The notes: generated by a model from the sequence alone, not told the origin. DNA of 30,098 bases from Desulfovibrionaceae bacterium (GCA_019421865.1 JAHZEL010000021.1:123212-153309); one strand, 5' to 3'; positions 8,105-16,110 are shown, counted from the first letter of the stretch. Made by a program: numbers and translations.

Positions 8105-8187
8105 AAACAACAACTTGGCTGACTATTGGAATATTAGTTCTACAGATTGCCATCAAAATTATAAAAGACACTGACGAGGACAGCTGA
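8092..8187 (+). CDS. 31-residue single-pass membrane peptide
   Basis: A GTG start at 8092 follows AAAGGAG at normal spacing and overlaps the last 13 nt of the VWA gene. The peptide begins MSTIKTTTW, has one hydrophobic helix (LTIGILVLQIAIKII), and ends in an acidic tail (KDTDEDS). A 13-bp terminator starts at the next base, so the frame exactly fills the gap before the terminator. No homologue is recognised. It could anchor the ATPase-VWA system at the membrane or act on the membrane itself. Confidence 0.5.
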   Translation: MSTIKTTTWLTIGILVLQIAIKIIKDTDEDS

Positions 8188-8223
8188 CGAAAAGAGGGCA
8201 TCTGGGAAGGTGCCCTCTTTTCG
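8188..8223 (+). terminator. Terminator of the accessory block
   Basis: A perfect 13-bp stem (CGAAAAGAGGGCA/TGCCCTCTTTTCG) has a 10-nt loop, with the T-run inside the 3' arm. It directly follows the small peptide gene. The sequence from 8224 to 8366 that follows is AT-rich and shows no gene. Confidence 0.75.
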
Positions 8224-8366
8224 TGCCGTTCCTTTGGGATGGCCGGTCAGGTTATCCCAAAAAACATCGAGCTGGCCTTCCAAGTAATTACTGCCTTTGA
8301 AACTTTTTGACAGCCCAAATTTTTTTGAGGGAAATTTTTATTTTTTCTTTTCCTGAATGAAGAAAC

Positions 8367-8393
8367 GGGGGTGTAGCTCAGTTGGGAGAGCGC
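8367..8393 (+). repeat. Truncated tRNA 5' part, inverted copy of the tRNA-Ala start
   Basis: These 27 bases match the first 27 of the tRNA-Ala gene at 8595-8569 with one substitution (position 5, A to G), but on the opposite strand. They cover the acceptor 5' strand, D-arm and first base of the anticodon stem. The match stops abruptly at GATATCC and no anticodon, T-arm or CCA follows. It is therefore not a working tRNA. It may be an attachment-site half left by an element that integrates in a tRNA-Ala gene. The G at position 5 suggests the source may be another Ala isoacceptor. Confidence 0.7.
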
Positions 8394-8439
8394 GATATCC
8401 TAAAAATCGACAAAAAAAATTTCTTCTTTTTCTTATAAA

Positions 8440-8461
8440 AACTGGCACAAAACTGGCACAA
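8440..8461. repeat. Tandem 11-nt direct repeat
   Basis: AACTGGCACAA occurs twice back to back, in AT-rich DNA between the truncated tRNA copy and the tRNA-Ala terminator. Short tandem repeats near tRNA-type attachment sites can be arm sites for tyrosine integrases. No integrase gene is in the window. Confidence 0.5.
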
Positions 8462-8473
8462 CACGACAAGAAT

Positions 8474-8511
8474 ATAAAAAAAGGAGTTATGGCTTTATGC
8501 CATAACTCCTT
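8474..8511 (-). terminator. Terminator of tRNA-Ala
   Basis: A perfect 13-bp stem (AAGGAGTTATGGC/GCCATAACTCCTT) with a 5-nt loop is followed on the minus strand by a T-rich tail. It starts 8 nt after the encoded CCA of the tRNA, so it clearly serves that gene. Confidence 0.8.
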
Positions 8512-8519
8512 GAAATTTC

Positions 8520-8595
<76 letters not shown>

Positions 8596-8962
8596 GTTGC
8601 GGAGTCACTTTTGCCAGAATCCGCGCCGACAGTCAAGTTAAAAATCTCCTCAAGGCCATGCCCGTCTTCTCTCTTTCCCGTTTTTTCCCCGATTCGTGCC
8701 CCAAAAGGCCCGCAACCCTTCTGCCGGAGCATTTTTCCCTGCGCGACTTGTCATCGGTCTGAAAAAATGGAATCCTCAAAAGAGCAGGCTGCGACCCCGT
8801 TTCAGAAAGCCTCCCCTCGCAGAAGCTCTGCGCGCTTCTCCTGAAACGAAGGCACAGCACGCCCTGTTCAAAGGCCATCACTTTTCCGAAAGCGGTCTCC
8901 ACCGTTTCCGGCAACATTCTACCGGAGCACGGCCCTCCGTTCTCCGGTCTTACGGACCGATC
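8596..8962. other. Non-coding gap between tRNA-Ala and unknown gene
   Basis: There is no convincing gene in 367 nt. A TTGACT box (minus strand, 8636-8631) lies about 36 nt upstream of the tRNA and may be its -35, but the matching -10 is poor. Frames open through this gap have Arg/Pro-rich, non-protein-like translations and no RBS. Confidence 0.5.
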
Positions 8963-9805
8963 ATGAATCTGGAAACCTTAATTCCCCATACTCCCGGAAC
9001 CGGCGAATTCGATTGTGCCGGCATTCTCTCCTCGCTGATCAACACGATCATTGCCGATCCGGATCAGGCGCAGACTCTGGGCTGGCTCGGCTCCTACTCC
9101 TGCCCCTCGCTCAATCCCGCATGGATCTGCCGCGTGGACAGCTCCGAACACATTTTCGGCATCCGCTTCGACGGTCAGGTCAAGGATGAGGAGGCCGGAC
9201 ATCCGGCCTGTCTGCGGGGATTCTTCGGACTTTATGTTTTCCCGCCCGCGCAGTCTCCCATTCTGGACCGCTTCCCTCTGGAAGCGCTGCGCTTTGCCAT
9301 TTCTCCCTACTATGACCGGGCCGTCTACGAATTTTCCGGCATGGAAAGAGAACTCATGACCTTCCTGCTCGGCCAGCTCCGCCTCGACGTCTCTCTCGAC
9401 AAGAGCTCCCTGGCCCTTACGCTGGATGCCCCCGCCAGACACAAAATGATTGCCGTAGACGGCGTTCCCGCCGACAACGACTGGCTCGTCAAGCCCGGCG
9501 AAGCGGAATGCGACGTTCCCGCCTTCCGTCTTTTCCTGCCTCTTTTCTCCGTGCTGGCCTCCACGTTGCAGTACAAGACCGGAGAAAAGGCTGCCGTATC
9601 CCGGGGATCCGTCACCATGCCGCGTCGCTGCTTCCATGCCGACGGCACCGTAGAAGACAGCAAGGATCAGCAGGAAACCATACTCAACATCACGGCCTCC
9701 TTCGGCGCCTCTCTGGCGAGTGAAGGCGAACAGCTCTCCTCCATGAACGGCATTCCCACCCTGCCCCGCGTTCCGGAACCGGAACAGGCGCCGGAACAGA
9801 ACTGA
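8963..9805 (+). CDS. Conserved-looking hypothetical protein, 280 residues
   Basis: I do not recognise the family. The likely start is ATG at 8963 (MNLETLIPHTPGTGEFDCAG). It lacks a clear Shine-Dalgarno and is preceded by a small hairpin (CGGTC-TTAC-GGACCG), so the start is uncertain. The frame remains open upstream, but the translation there does not look like protein. It has no signal peptide, membrane helix or obvious catalytic motif. The composition is that of a soluble globular protein with GC-rich third positions like the chromosomal genes to the right. The C-terminus is Pro/Glu-rich (PRVPEPEQAPEQN). It stands alone and is followed by a strong terminator. Confidence 0.7.
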   Translation: MNLETLIPHTPGTGEFDCAGILSSLINTIIADPDQAQTLGWLGSYSCPSLNPAWICRVDSSEHIFGIRFDGQVKDEEAGHPACLRGFFGLYVFPPAQSPILDRFPLEALRFAISPYYDRAVYEFSGMERELMTFLLGQLRLDVSLDKSSLALTLDAPARHKMIAVDGVPADNDWLVKPGEAECDVPAFRLFLPLFSVLASTLQYKTGEKAAVSRGSVTMPRRCFHADGTVEDSKDQQETILNITASFGASLASEGEQLSSMNGIPTLPRVPEPEQAPEQN

Positions 9806-9835
9806 TCCGGCATCATTCCGTCATGAATCATCCGT

Positions 9836-9872
9836 CGTCCGGCGGCAGAGTTCTGCCGCCGGACGATTTTTT
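9836..9872 (+). terminator. Strong intrinsic terminator after the 280-residue protein gene
   Basis: A 13-bp GC-rich stem (CGTCCGGCGGCAG/CTGCCGCCGGACG) with an AGTT loop is followed by ATTTTTTT, 30 nt after the stop codon. Confidence 0.9.
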
Positions 9873-10374
9873 TCGCGCTTTCCACGCGGCGTTCCTCATA
9901 AGCAAAGGACCGGCGCTTTCCCTTGCCTCAGCCGCCTTCCCTGCAGAGCAAACTTCTCTTTCTGCCATCCCCGCCGGCGCTGCATTCCGCAGCCCCTTCC
10001 CGAACGCAACGCTTCTCGTCTCCGCCGGGGCGGGCACGTCGGGCCCATCCGCCCTTTCCCCTCTCGACCGGCGCGCCCCGCTCCGAGACCGACGATCGCG
10101 CAAAGTTCCCCTCGTCATTCCTCAGACGTTACCATATCTCCATACAGACGACATAATGACGTCATCATCATGGTGCTCTATAGGACGCGAAGGAAACATA
10201 CCTTCCTGCGGAATGTTCATGTAGTCTACAAAGCTGTTATTCGGCACAACCGACTGCGCCGGAAATGAAATCCGACCGAAATGCTGCCGTAATACAGATC
10301 CGCAGGAACATGTCCTTCAAAATTTGCAAAGAATATTTTCCCACAATACAGAGATATTCAAGGGGAGTACCATC
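9873..10374. other. Long intergenic region upstream of the exported phosphoesterase
   Basis: About 500 nt contain no convincing gene. The first half is GC-rich and open in several frames, with Ser/Pro/Arg-rich translations and no RBS. The second half (from about 10120) is more AT-rich. It contains a perfect palindrome ATGACGTCAT at 10156-10165, a possible regulator site. The space could hold a small RNA or long leader for the downstream gene; nothing in it decides this. Confidence 0.45.
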
Positions 10375-11364
10375 ATGGCAAAGAACTTTGCCCGCCGCGA
10401 CATTCTGAAGATGGGTATGGCCGTTACGGCCTGTGCCGCCGCCGGAGTACTGACCGGAACAAGTCCCGCCAAGGCCGGAAGCGATGCCCGGATTCTCAAG
10501 GCCGGCATCATCACCGACATGCACAAGACCAGCAAGGCCGACAGCAGCACCCGCATCTACTCCACCGCCACCGACAAGATGAAGGTTTTCATCGATGCCA
10601 TGAAGAAGGAAAAGCCCGCCTTCATCATAGAGCTCGGCGACTTCGTGGACACTCTTGCCCCGGGAACCGATCCTGCCGCCAACCTACGCGACATCGAAGC
10701 GCTGTTCACATCGTTCGGCGGTCCTGCCTATCACGTGCTGGGCAACCATGACTTCGACAACCTCAAGCGTGAAGCCTTCCTTTCCGGCGTGACCAACACC
10801 GGCATCGAAAAGGGAAAGACCTACTACTCCTTCGACGCCGAAGGCGTGCACTGCATCGTGCTTGATGCCGACTATACGCCCGGCAAGTTCCGCCCCTACG
10901 ACATGAACACTCCTGAGGACACCTTCTGGACCTGGGTGGACACCATCATTCCGCCCCAGGAACTGGAATGGCTGAAGGAAGATCTCAAGAAGACCGACAA
11001 GCCCGTGATCGTGTTCAGCCATCAGACGCTCGACCGCGTGGACGAGCAGGACCACAACATCAAGAACGCCTCCGTCGTCCGTGCCATTCTGGAAGAAAGC
11101 GGCAAGGTGCTCGCCGTCATTTCCGGTCACGATCATCAGGGCGGCTACTCCAACATCAAGGGTATTCACTATGTGGTGCTGAACGGCAACGTAGGCGTGA
11201 ACGACACCCGCACCTGGGAAGCCACCAGCACGGAAAAGGGCCGCGGCCTGCATAACGACAACCAGTTCTGCGTGCTTGAAGTCAGCAGAAAGGACAAGAC
11301 CTATACCCTCTCCATCGAGGGCTACGGCCGTCAGCCCAGCTACGAACTGGAAAGAACGCTCTAA
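10375..11364 (+). CDS. Tat-exported calcineurin-like metallophosphoesterase
   Basis: This 329-residue protein begins at the ATG behind GGGGAG. The twin-arginine signal is ARRDILKMG, followed by a hydrophobic stretch and a likely cleavage after SPAKA (about residue 34). The five metallophosphoesterase blocks are in order: D-x-H in ITDMHKT, GDFVD, GNHDF, an H in VFSHQT, and GHDHQG. It should be a periplasmic enzyme with two metal ions, folded before export. Candidate substrates are phosphomonoesters, cyclic nucleotides or nucleotides; the sequence does not say which. It is a single-gene unit with its own terminator. A second, cytosolic member of the superfamily lies at 13587-14411. Confidence 0.85.
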   Translation: MAKNFARRDILKMGMAVTACAAAGVLTGTSPAKAGSDARILKAGIITDMHKTSKADSSTRIYSTATDKMKVFIDAMKKEKPAFIIELGDFVDTLAPGTDPAANLRDIEALFTSFGGPAYHVLGNHDFDNLKREAFLSGVTNTGIEKGKTYYSFDAEGVHCIVLDADYTPGKFRPYDMNTPEDTFWTWVDTIIPPQELEWLKEDLKKTDKPVIVFSHQTLDRVDEQDHNIKNASVVRAILEESGKVLAVISGHDHQGGYSNIKGIHYVVLNGNVGVNDTRTWEATSTEKGRGLHNDNQFCVLEVSRKDKTYTLSIEGYGRQPSYELERTL

Positions 11365-11385
11365 GCCATCCCCTTTCGTCCCGTC

Positions 11386-11420
11386 AAAGCTCCGTGTCCA
11401 TGTGGCACGGAGCTTTTTTA
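11386..11420 (+). terminator. Terminator after exported phosphoesterase
   Basis: An 11-bp stem (AAAGCTCCGTG/CACGGAGCTTT) with a 9-nt loop and a run of T residues begins 22 nt after the stop. Confidence 0.88.
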
Positions 11421-11530
11421 TATTGTCCTCCATCGGCTCATCAGTGCCTTACCACACGTTTCTGAAAACGCCGGAAAGCGCATTTGACGAAAGAAAGGCT
11501 TCCCGTTAGCGTACATACGGGAGAAAAACC

Positions 11531-12613
11531 GTGAACGCGAAAAAAAAAGTGACGCTGGAAGACGTGAGCCGAGACGCCGGCGTATCGCTGAGTTCCGTTT
11601 CCATGATTCTCAACGCCAGAGCCGACGTGTCCTTTTCTCCGGAAACGGTGCAGAAGGTCCGGCAATCCGCAAGAAAACTCGGATACCACGCGCCGACAAG
11701 GCGCGCCAAAGGCAAGCTCCCGGGCCGGAACGTGGTGCTCATCGTCACGCCGAACATTGCCAACGCCTATTATTCGGGGCTTGTTCAGGCCATCCAGCAG
11801 GAAGCGGAACAGCACAGCTTTTCCACGCTCATCTTCACCACCTACCGGGAAGCCCGAAAGGAAGAAGAAGTGATGGACATGGCTCTGGCCCTGGGCGCCG
11901 CAGGCATGATCTTCACGCTGACGCCTCAGAGCCTGCGCAAGGTGGAAAAGGTGAACGGCAAGATTCCCGTCGTGATTCTCGGCGACAAAAATTCCAGCCC
12001 CAAGGTCGATACCGTAGAGCTGGACAATTACAGTGCAGGCGTGCTCATAGGCCGCCACATGCTGCAGCTCGGCCACAGGCACATCGCCTTCATTTCGGCC
12101 ATGATGAACGCCTCCAACGTCATCCGCCTCAGAAGACTTCAGGGCGTCAGAGACATTTATACCGAGCATCCCGGCTGCTCCGTACAGGTATTCACCAGGG
12201 ACTACACGCCCGACGAGGAGCTCAACAGCATCGATCTGGAACAGCGGATAGGCTATGAACTCACGCTTGAATGCCTGAAACGGAAAAGCCGCATTTCGGG
12301 CTTTGTCGCAGTCAACGACTTCATTGCCTACGGCGTGCTCGACGCCATTGCCGACAAAGGCTTCCGCGTTCCCGAAGACTACAGCGTCTGCGGCTTCAAC
12401 AACCTTTCCTCCTCGCGCATTTCCCGCGTGGGACTCACCACCGTGGAGCAGCAGACGCAGGAAAGAGGCCGCAGGGCCTTCGACATTCTCTACGAACGCA
12501 TCAGCGGCAACAGTACCGTCGTCAGCGACATCACCCGCATGGAATACACTCACCGTCTTCTGGAGCGCCGTTCCACGGCGCCCTTCCGGCAGACGCCGCA
12601 GGAGAAATCATGA
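11531..12613 (+). CDS. LacI-family transcriptional regulator (first of two paralogues)
   Basis: This 360-residue protein starts at GTG behind GGGAG. The N-terminal HTH (KVTLEDVSRDAGVSLSSVSMILNAR, residues about 6-30) is followed by the hinge region and a periplasmic-binding-protein-like effector domain (VVLIVTPNIANAYYSGL to the C-terminus, with VAVNDFIAYGVLDA and SVCGFNNLSSSR). It is closely similar along its whole length to the regulator at 16111-17190, so the two probably arose by duplication. The likely ligand is a small sugar-like or other metabolite, and the target genes are unknown. It overlaps the next gene by 4 nt (ATGA). Confidence 0.88.
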   Translation: MNAKKKVTLEDVSRDAGVSLSSVSMILNARADVSFSPETVQKVRQSARKLGYHAPTRRAKGKLPGRNVVLIVTPNIANAYYSGLVQAIQQEAEQHSFSTLIFTTYREARKEEEVMDMALALGAAGMIFTLTPQSLRKVEKVNGKIPVVILGDKNSSPKVDTVELDNYSAGVLIGRHMLQLGHRHIAFISAMMNASNVIRLRRLQGVRDIYTEHPGCSVQVFTRDYTPDEELNSIDLEQRIGYELTLECLKRKSRISGFVAVNDFIAYGVLDAIADKGFRVPEDYSVCGFNNLSSSRISRVGLTTVEQQTQERGRRAFDILYERISGNSTVVSDITRMEYTHRLLERRSTAPFRQTPQEKS

Positions 12614-13227
12614 AAGCATCCGTTCTATGTCTGTTGTCTCTGCTGCTGCTTTCCGGCTGCAGCAAACTTCCCTTCCAGCTGCCGTTCATGGGAGACGACG
12701 AACCGGTGCAGACCACGGAAAACAACACCGCAAAGCCCGAGCGCACGCCGAGCTACGGAGTTTCTCCCGAAGCGCAGGCCTACCTTTCCGAGGCCATGGA
12801 ATACTGGACCGACTCCGGCGAATGCACGAATCCGGAAAAAGCCGCGTCACTGCTCGATGCCGCCATTGCCGCCGATCCGCTGGATCCCGCCCCGTATCTC
12901 ATGCGCAGTCTGGCCCTGAGCGACCTCGGCTATCACAGCGAAGCCTTCGACGACGCCACAAAGGCCATCCGACTCTCTCCCACGGCGCAGGCCTATGCCA
13001 CGCGGGGGCTGATCTGCCTGAAGCAGCACCAGCCGGAAGGCGCCAGACGCGACTTTGAATATGCGGAAAAAATCAATCCCAAAGAACCGCTCATCTATGT
13101 GTACCGGTCGGCAGGAGCCTTTCTGGACGGTCGCAACAGCGACGCTTGCGACGACCTTAAACATGCCTGCGAACTCGGGCACTGCCGCCCTTGGAACACG
13201 GCCGTGGAAAACAAGCTCTGCCGCTGA
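12610..13227 (+). CDS. TPR-type lipoprotein
   Basis: This 205-residue protein overlaps the LacI stop by ATGA, so it is translationally coupled. A type II signal peptide ends in LLSGC (lipobox, Cys about residue 17), so the mature protein should be lipid-anchored. After a polar linker, TPR-like helices follow (about residues 55-185: KAASLLDAAIAADPLDPAPYLMRSLALSDLGYHSEAFDDATKAIRLSP, then AYATRGLICLKQHQPEGARRDFEYAEKINP). TPR lipoproteins scaffold envelope complexes. Pairing with a LacI regulator is unusual and gives no clear function. A strong terminator follows 124 nt after the stop. Confidence 0.82.
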   Translation: MKASVLCLLSLLLLSGCSKLPFQLPFMGDDEPVQTTENNTAKPERTPSYGVSPEAQAYLSEAMEYWTDSGECTNPEKAASLLDAAIAADPLDPAPYLMRSLALSDLGYHSEAFDDATKAIRLSPTAQAYATRGLICLKQHQPEGARRDFEYAEKINPKEPLIYVYRSAGAFLDGRNSDACDDLKHACELGHCRPWNTAVENKLCR

Positions 13228-13351
13228 TCGAAAGGTGCGCCTCGCAGCCTCCGCCTTTCCGGCATTCGTCGGCAGCGCCCCCCTCCGGACGGCATAAAAG
13301 GCAGGACGCGCCCGGGCTCCGATCCGATCGTAAATATCTCCCGACTCGACA
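13228..13351. other. Gap between TPR lipoprotein gene and its terminator
   Basis: GC-rich DNA with no RBS-supported gene. It is a long 3' untranslated stretch, possibly carrying a decayed coding remnant, but no protein-like frame is convincing. Confidence 0.35.
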
Positions 13352-13387
13352 GGAAAAGGCCGCAGCGTTTTCGCTGCGGCCTTTTCC
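13352..13387 (+). terminator. Terminator of LacI-TPR lipoprotein unit (bidirectional shape)
   Basis: A perfect 16-bp stem (GGAAAAGGCCGCAGCG/CGCTGCGGCCTTTTCC) with a TTTT loop. Because of the A-tract in one arm and the T-tract in the other, it could also stop minus-strand transcripts. Confidence 0.8.
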
Positions 13388-13466
13388 GAGGAGGACTGAA
13401 GGGCAGGGGAACCCTTGAACAAAGCAGAAAAGCTCTGTGCACAGGCTGAAGGGGAATGTTGCGCAG

Positions 13467-13491
13467 AAAGGAGCCGCCTGAACGCTCCTTT
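13467..13491 (-). terminator. Weak hairpin downstream of the CpdA-like gene
   Basis: An 8-bp stem (AAAGGAGC/GCTCCTTT) with a 9-nt loop lies 96 nt after the minus-strand phosphoesterase stop. The T-run is inside the stem. It may end that transcript, together with the stronger hairpin at 13352. The rest of 13388-13586 shows nothing. Confidence 0.35.
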
Positions 13492-13586
13492 TCGTCCCCT
13501 GTTCTTTTCCCTTGCGGGAAAGAACGCCGTCGTCGCAATCCGGGAAAAGACCTCGACGAAGGAAAACGTTGTTACCGGAATGCGGA

Positions 13587-14411
13587 CTACTCTTCCGTAG
13601 GATTCACGGAATCCAGGAATCGATAGGGACCGGCATAGGTCGGCGTGCCGTAGATCTGGCAGACATGCGTGTTCCACGCGCCGTCGCGCCAGTCATGCAG
13701 AAGATAGCCGGGAGCTTCCATGACGAAGGTGTCGCCGCCCTCGGGCGAAAGATCAAGGTCGATCTGCATGGAGGCGGCGGGAGCCGTCAGTGCCATCACT
13801 CCGGCCCACTGCGTGAAGATGGGGCGATGCATGTGGCCGCAGCACAAACGTACCCAGGGAGCCTTTTCCAGCACGGAGCGAAGCCTGTCGACATTCTCGT
13901 ACGGCTCATCCATCGCGCCCATGCCCGTAATGAAGGGCGGATGATGCATGAACAGCAGCGTCGGCACGCCGGCACGGCGCATGAGTTCCTTTTCCAGCCA
14001 GGCCGCGCACACGTCCGGCACGTGCCCGGAATGAGAACCGGGGCTCATGCTGTCCATCATGAGGAAGCGGACGTCGTCCCTCTCCACGGCATAGCAGAGC
14101 CAGGGCGCGGTTTCCTCAACAGCCGGACACCAGCCCTTGAGAATGGAACGCATTCTGTCCCGCCTGTCATGGTTGCCGGGCACGGCATAGATGGGAACGT
14201 TCAGAGGAGAAAAGGCTTCATACAGCATTCTGTAGGCGTGCTCATCCCCGCTGTCGGCAAGGTCGCCGGTAATGACCATCATGTCCGGCTTCTGAGAAAG
14301 ACCGAGAATATGCCTGGCCGCCACTTCAAGACACTTCGGAGTGTCCACCACGCGGAAGGACAGTCTGCCGTCTCCGCGAAGATGAAAATCGGAAATCTGA
14401 AGAACTCTCAT
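13587..14411 (-). CDS. CpdA-like cytosolic metallophosphoesterase
   Basis: This 274-residue protein starts at the ATG at 14411 behind AAGGA. The preceding in-frame codons overlap a hairpin and lack an RBS. Class III phosphodiesterase motifs are in order: ISDFHLRG (D, H), GDLADSG, GNHDRR, HHPPF and CGHMHRP. It has no signal peptide. The family cleaves cAMP in CpdA, but many members act on other phosphodiesters. It is the second gene behind the MHS symporter with 41 nt between them, so it is probably cotranscribed. Hydrolysis of a phosphodiester imported by the symporter is possible, but that is inference only. Confidence 0.82.
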   Translation of the reverse strand: MRVLQISDFHLRGDGRLSFRVVDTPKCLEVAARHILGLSQKPDMMVITGDLADSGDEHAYRMLYEAFSPLNVPIYAVPGNHDRRDRMRSILKGWCPAVEETAPWLCYAVERDDVRFLMMDSMSPGSHSGHVPDVCAAWLEKELMRRAGVPTLLFMHHPPFITGMGAMDEPYENVDRLRSVLEKAPWVRLCCGHMHRPIFTQWAGVMALTAPAASMQIDLDLSPEGGDTFVMEAPGYLLHDWRDGAWNTHVCQIYGTPTYAGPYRFLDSVNPTEE

Positions 14412-14423
14412 AACACGTTCCTT

Positions 14424-14445
14424 GCGGGAGGCTAGCGCCTCCCGC
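14424..14445 (-). other. Hairpin between MHS symporter and phosphoesterase genes
   Basis: A 9-bp GC-rich stem (GCGGGAGGC/GCCTCCCGC) with a 4-nt loop and no T-tract. It probably stabilises or processes the mRNA rather than terminating it. Confidence 0.45.
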
Positions 14446-14452
14446 ATCAAGA

Positions 14453-15784
14453 TCAGATATGTTCCACGTCGTCGCCGAGACGGCGAACGGCGGCATCATG
14501 CTTGCGCTGTACGATGAAGGCCGAAATACCGCTGGTGGCTGCAGCCAGGATGGTATACAGGCAGACATAGATGGGGTCGCCGTCGGCAACATTGATGAAA
14601 TAGGTGCAGAGGCCGGGCACGATGCCCGCCACCAGGAAGCCGGGGAACTGATACACGATGGAAATACCGGTATAACGCACATCAGCGGGGAACAGATCGG
14701 AGAACAGCGCGGCTTCGGGGCCGAACACGCCAGCATAGAACACGCTGAGCGGAATGATGATGGCAATGCCGATCATGAACAGATTACCGCCGCTCGATTC
14801 CATGAGCCAGAACGAGGGGAAGATGGACAGGCCGCACAGAATGCTGGCTATGCCGTAGATGCGACCGCGGCCGAAACGGTCGGCAAGACGGCCGGCAATA
14901 AGAATGAACGGGCACATGACCAGCGCGGACACCATGACCATGGACAGCGCTTCCGTGCGCGGCACGTTCACGTACTGCACCAGATAGGTGATCACGAACA
15001 CGGCCAGCACGTTGAAGAACACGCCGTCGATCCAGCGGGCGCCGATGCCGAGGGCAATGTTGCCGGGATGTTCCCTGCAGACCTTCACGATGGGCAGCGT
15101 CTTCTTGGCCTTTTCCTGACGGGCCTTTTCCTGGGCCTTCTGGAAGTCGGGGGTCTCAAGAATGTGCATACGGATATACAGCGCGATGCAGACGAGAATC
15201 ACGCTCACGAGGAAGGCCAGACGCCAGCCCCAGGCAAGGAACTGCTCGTCGGTAAGGCCCCAGGAAAGCAGAGCCACCACGCCGGACGAGAGGCACAGAC
15301 CCGTGGCCAGTCCCATCTGAGGAATACTGGCATAGAAGGCGCGCTCCTTCTTGCTGGCGTATTCATAGGTCATGAGCACGGCACCGCCCCATTCGCCGCC
15401 GAGGCCGAGGCCCTGGCAGAGACGCAGCGTCTGCAGAATGATGGGCGCGGCAATGCCTATCTGCGCATAGGTAGGCACAAGTCCGATGCCGATGGTGGCC
15501 AGTCCCATGATGAGCATGGTGAGCACGAGCATGCTCTTGCGTCCCAGTCTGTCGCCGAAGTGCCCGAACACGAATCCGCCGAAGGGACGGGCCAGATAGC
15601 CGATGGCGAAGGTGCTGTACGCCAGAAGCGTTCCGATGAAGGGATCTTCCGTGGGGAAGTAGAGCTTGTTGAAGACGATGCCTGCAACAACGCCGTACAG
15701 GAAGAAATCGTACCATTCGATGGTGGCCCCGAGCAGACTGGCCAGCACCACCCTGCGGATTTCCTTTTTGCTGGGTGCGCTCAT
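14453..15784 (-). CDS. MHS-family MFS symporter (ProP/KgtP/ShiA type)
   Basis: This 443-residue protein starts at the ATG at 15784 behind AGGAG. About 12 hydrophobic segments are visible. Family landmarks are LLGATIEWYDFFLYG at the N-terminus, GHFGDRLGRKSML (the MFS D-R-x-G-R/K loop) after the second helix, GLGLGGEWGGAVL in the fourth, and a second GRLADRFGRGRI loop at mid-protein. Members are proton-coupled importers of organic acids, betaines or aromatic acids; the substrate cannot be read from the sequence. It is divergent from the LacI-led operon across a region with shared palindromes, so the same regulator probably controls both. Confidence 0.88.
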   Translation of the reverse strand: MSAPSKKEIRRVVLASLLGATIEWYDFFLYGVVAGIVFNKLYFPTEDPFIGTLLAYSTFAIGYLARPFGGFVFGHFGDRLGRKSMLVLTMLIMGLATIGIGLVPTYAQIGIAAPIILQTLRLCQGLGLGGEWGGAVLMTYEYASKKERAFYASIPQMGLATGLCLSSGVVALLSWGLTDEQFLAWGWRLAFLVSVILVCIALYIRMHILETPDFQKAQEKARQEKAKKTLPIVKVCREHPGNIALGIGARWIDGVFFNVLAVFVITYLVQYVNVPRTEALSMVMVSALVMCPFILIAGRLADRFGRGRIYGIASILCGLSIFPSFWLMESSGGNLFMIGIAIIIPLSVFYAGVFGPEAALFSDLFPADVRYTGISIVYQFPGFLVAGIVPGLCTYFINVADGDPIYVCLYTILAAATSGISAFIVQRKHDAAVRRLGDDVEHI

Positions 15785-15836
15785 AACAACGCTCCTGATG
15801 AAAGATTGAGGGACTGCATCCCGTGCTGTGTAGAAT

Positions 15837-15891
15837 TTTACTAAAATTTTAATCAAACTTCTCCCGAAATTTTAATTAAAATTTTAGTAAA
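15837..15891. promoter_or_regulatory. Paired operator-like palindromes upstream of MHS symporter
   Basis: Two TAAAATTTTA palindromes (15842-15851 and 15877-15886) have centres 35 bp apart. They lie inside a 20-bp inverted repeat (15837-15856 and 15872-15891, one mismatch). They sit 53-107 bp upstream of the symporter start, where a minus-strand promoter is expected. A third copy lies at 16030-16039. They are likely regulator sites; no clean -35/-10 pair for the symporter was found. Confidence 0.55.
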
Positions 15892-16006
15892 CGCCTCAGG
15901 TATTACCGTTTCAACTTTTTTCGTTTTATGGATAATATCTTTTTTAATCAAGATAATTTATTATTTTTTCTTCATTTTAAAAATTTAGTCTTTGAATTCG
16001 AAGATT

Positions 16007-16039
16007 TTGGCGTTATCAAAATATGAAATTAAAATTTTA
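16007..16039 (+). promoter_or_regulatory. Promoter of the LacI-ABC operon with overlapping palindrome
   Basis: TTGGCG at 16007-16012, a 17-bp spacer and TAAAAT at 16030-16035. The -10 is part of the third TAAAATTTTA palindrome (16030-16039). Binding there would block RNA polymerase, which fits autorepression by the LacI protein encoded 72 nt downstream. About 120 AT-rich bases to the left (15892-16006) show no gene. Confidence 0.5.
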
Positions 16040-16110
16040 ACAGCCGTCTTTTTTTCCTCTCGTTTGACGAAATCATCGCTTGCCGTTAGCTTTCACGTGG
16101 AGCATCACCC

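Noticed and set aside
9823..10224. 133-codon frame downstream of the 280-residue protein gene
   Set aside because: It begins inside a terminator, has Ser/Pro/Arg-rich low-information translation and no RBS.
11441..12553. 370-codon minus-strand frame
   Set aside because: Mirror of the LacI gene caused by GC-rich third positions. The plus-strand protein has clear motifs.
14459..15844. 461-codon plus-strand frame opposite the MHS symporter
   Set aside because: His/Gly/Glu-rich translation typical of the reverse strand of membrane-protein genes. The symporter motifs are on the minus strand.
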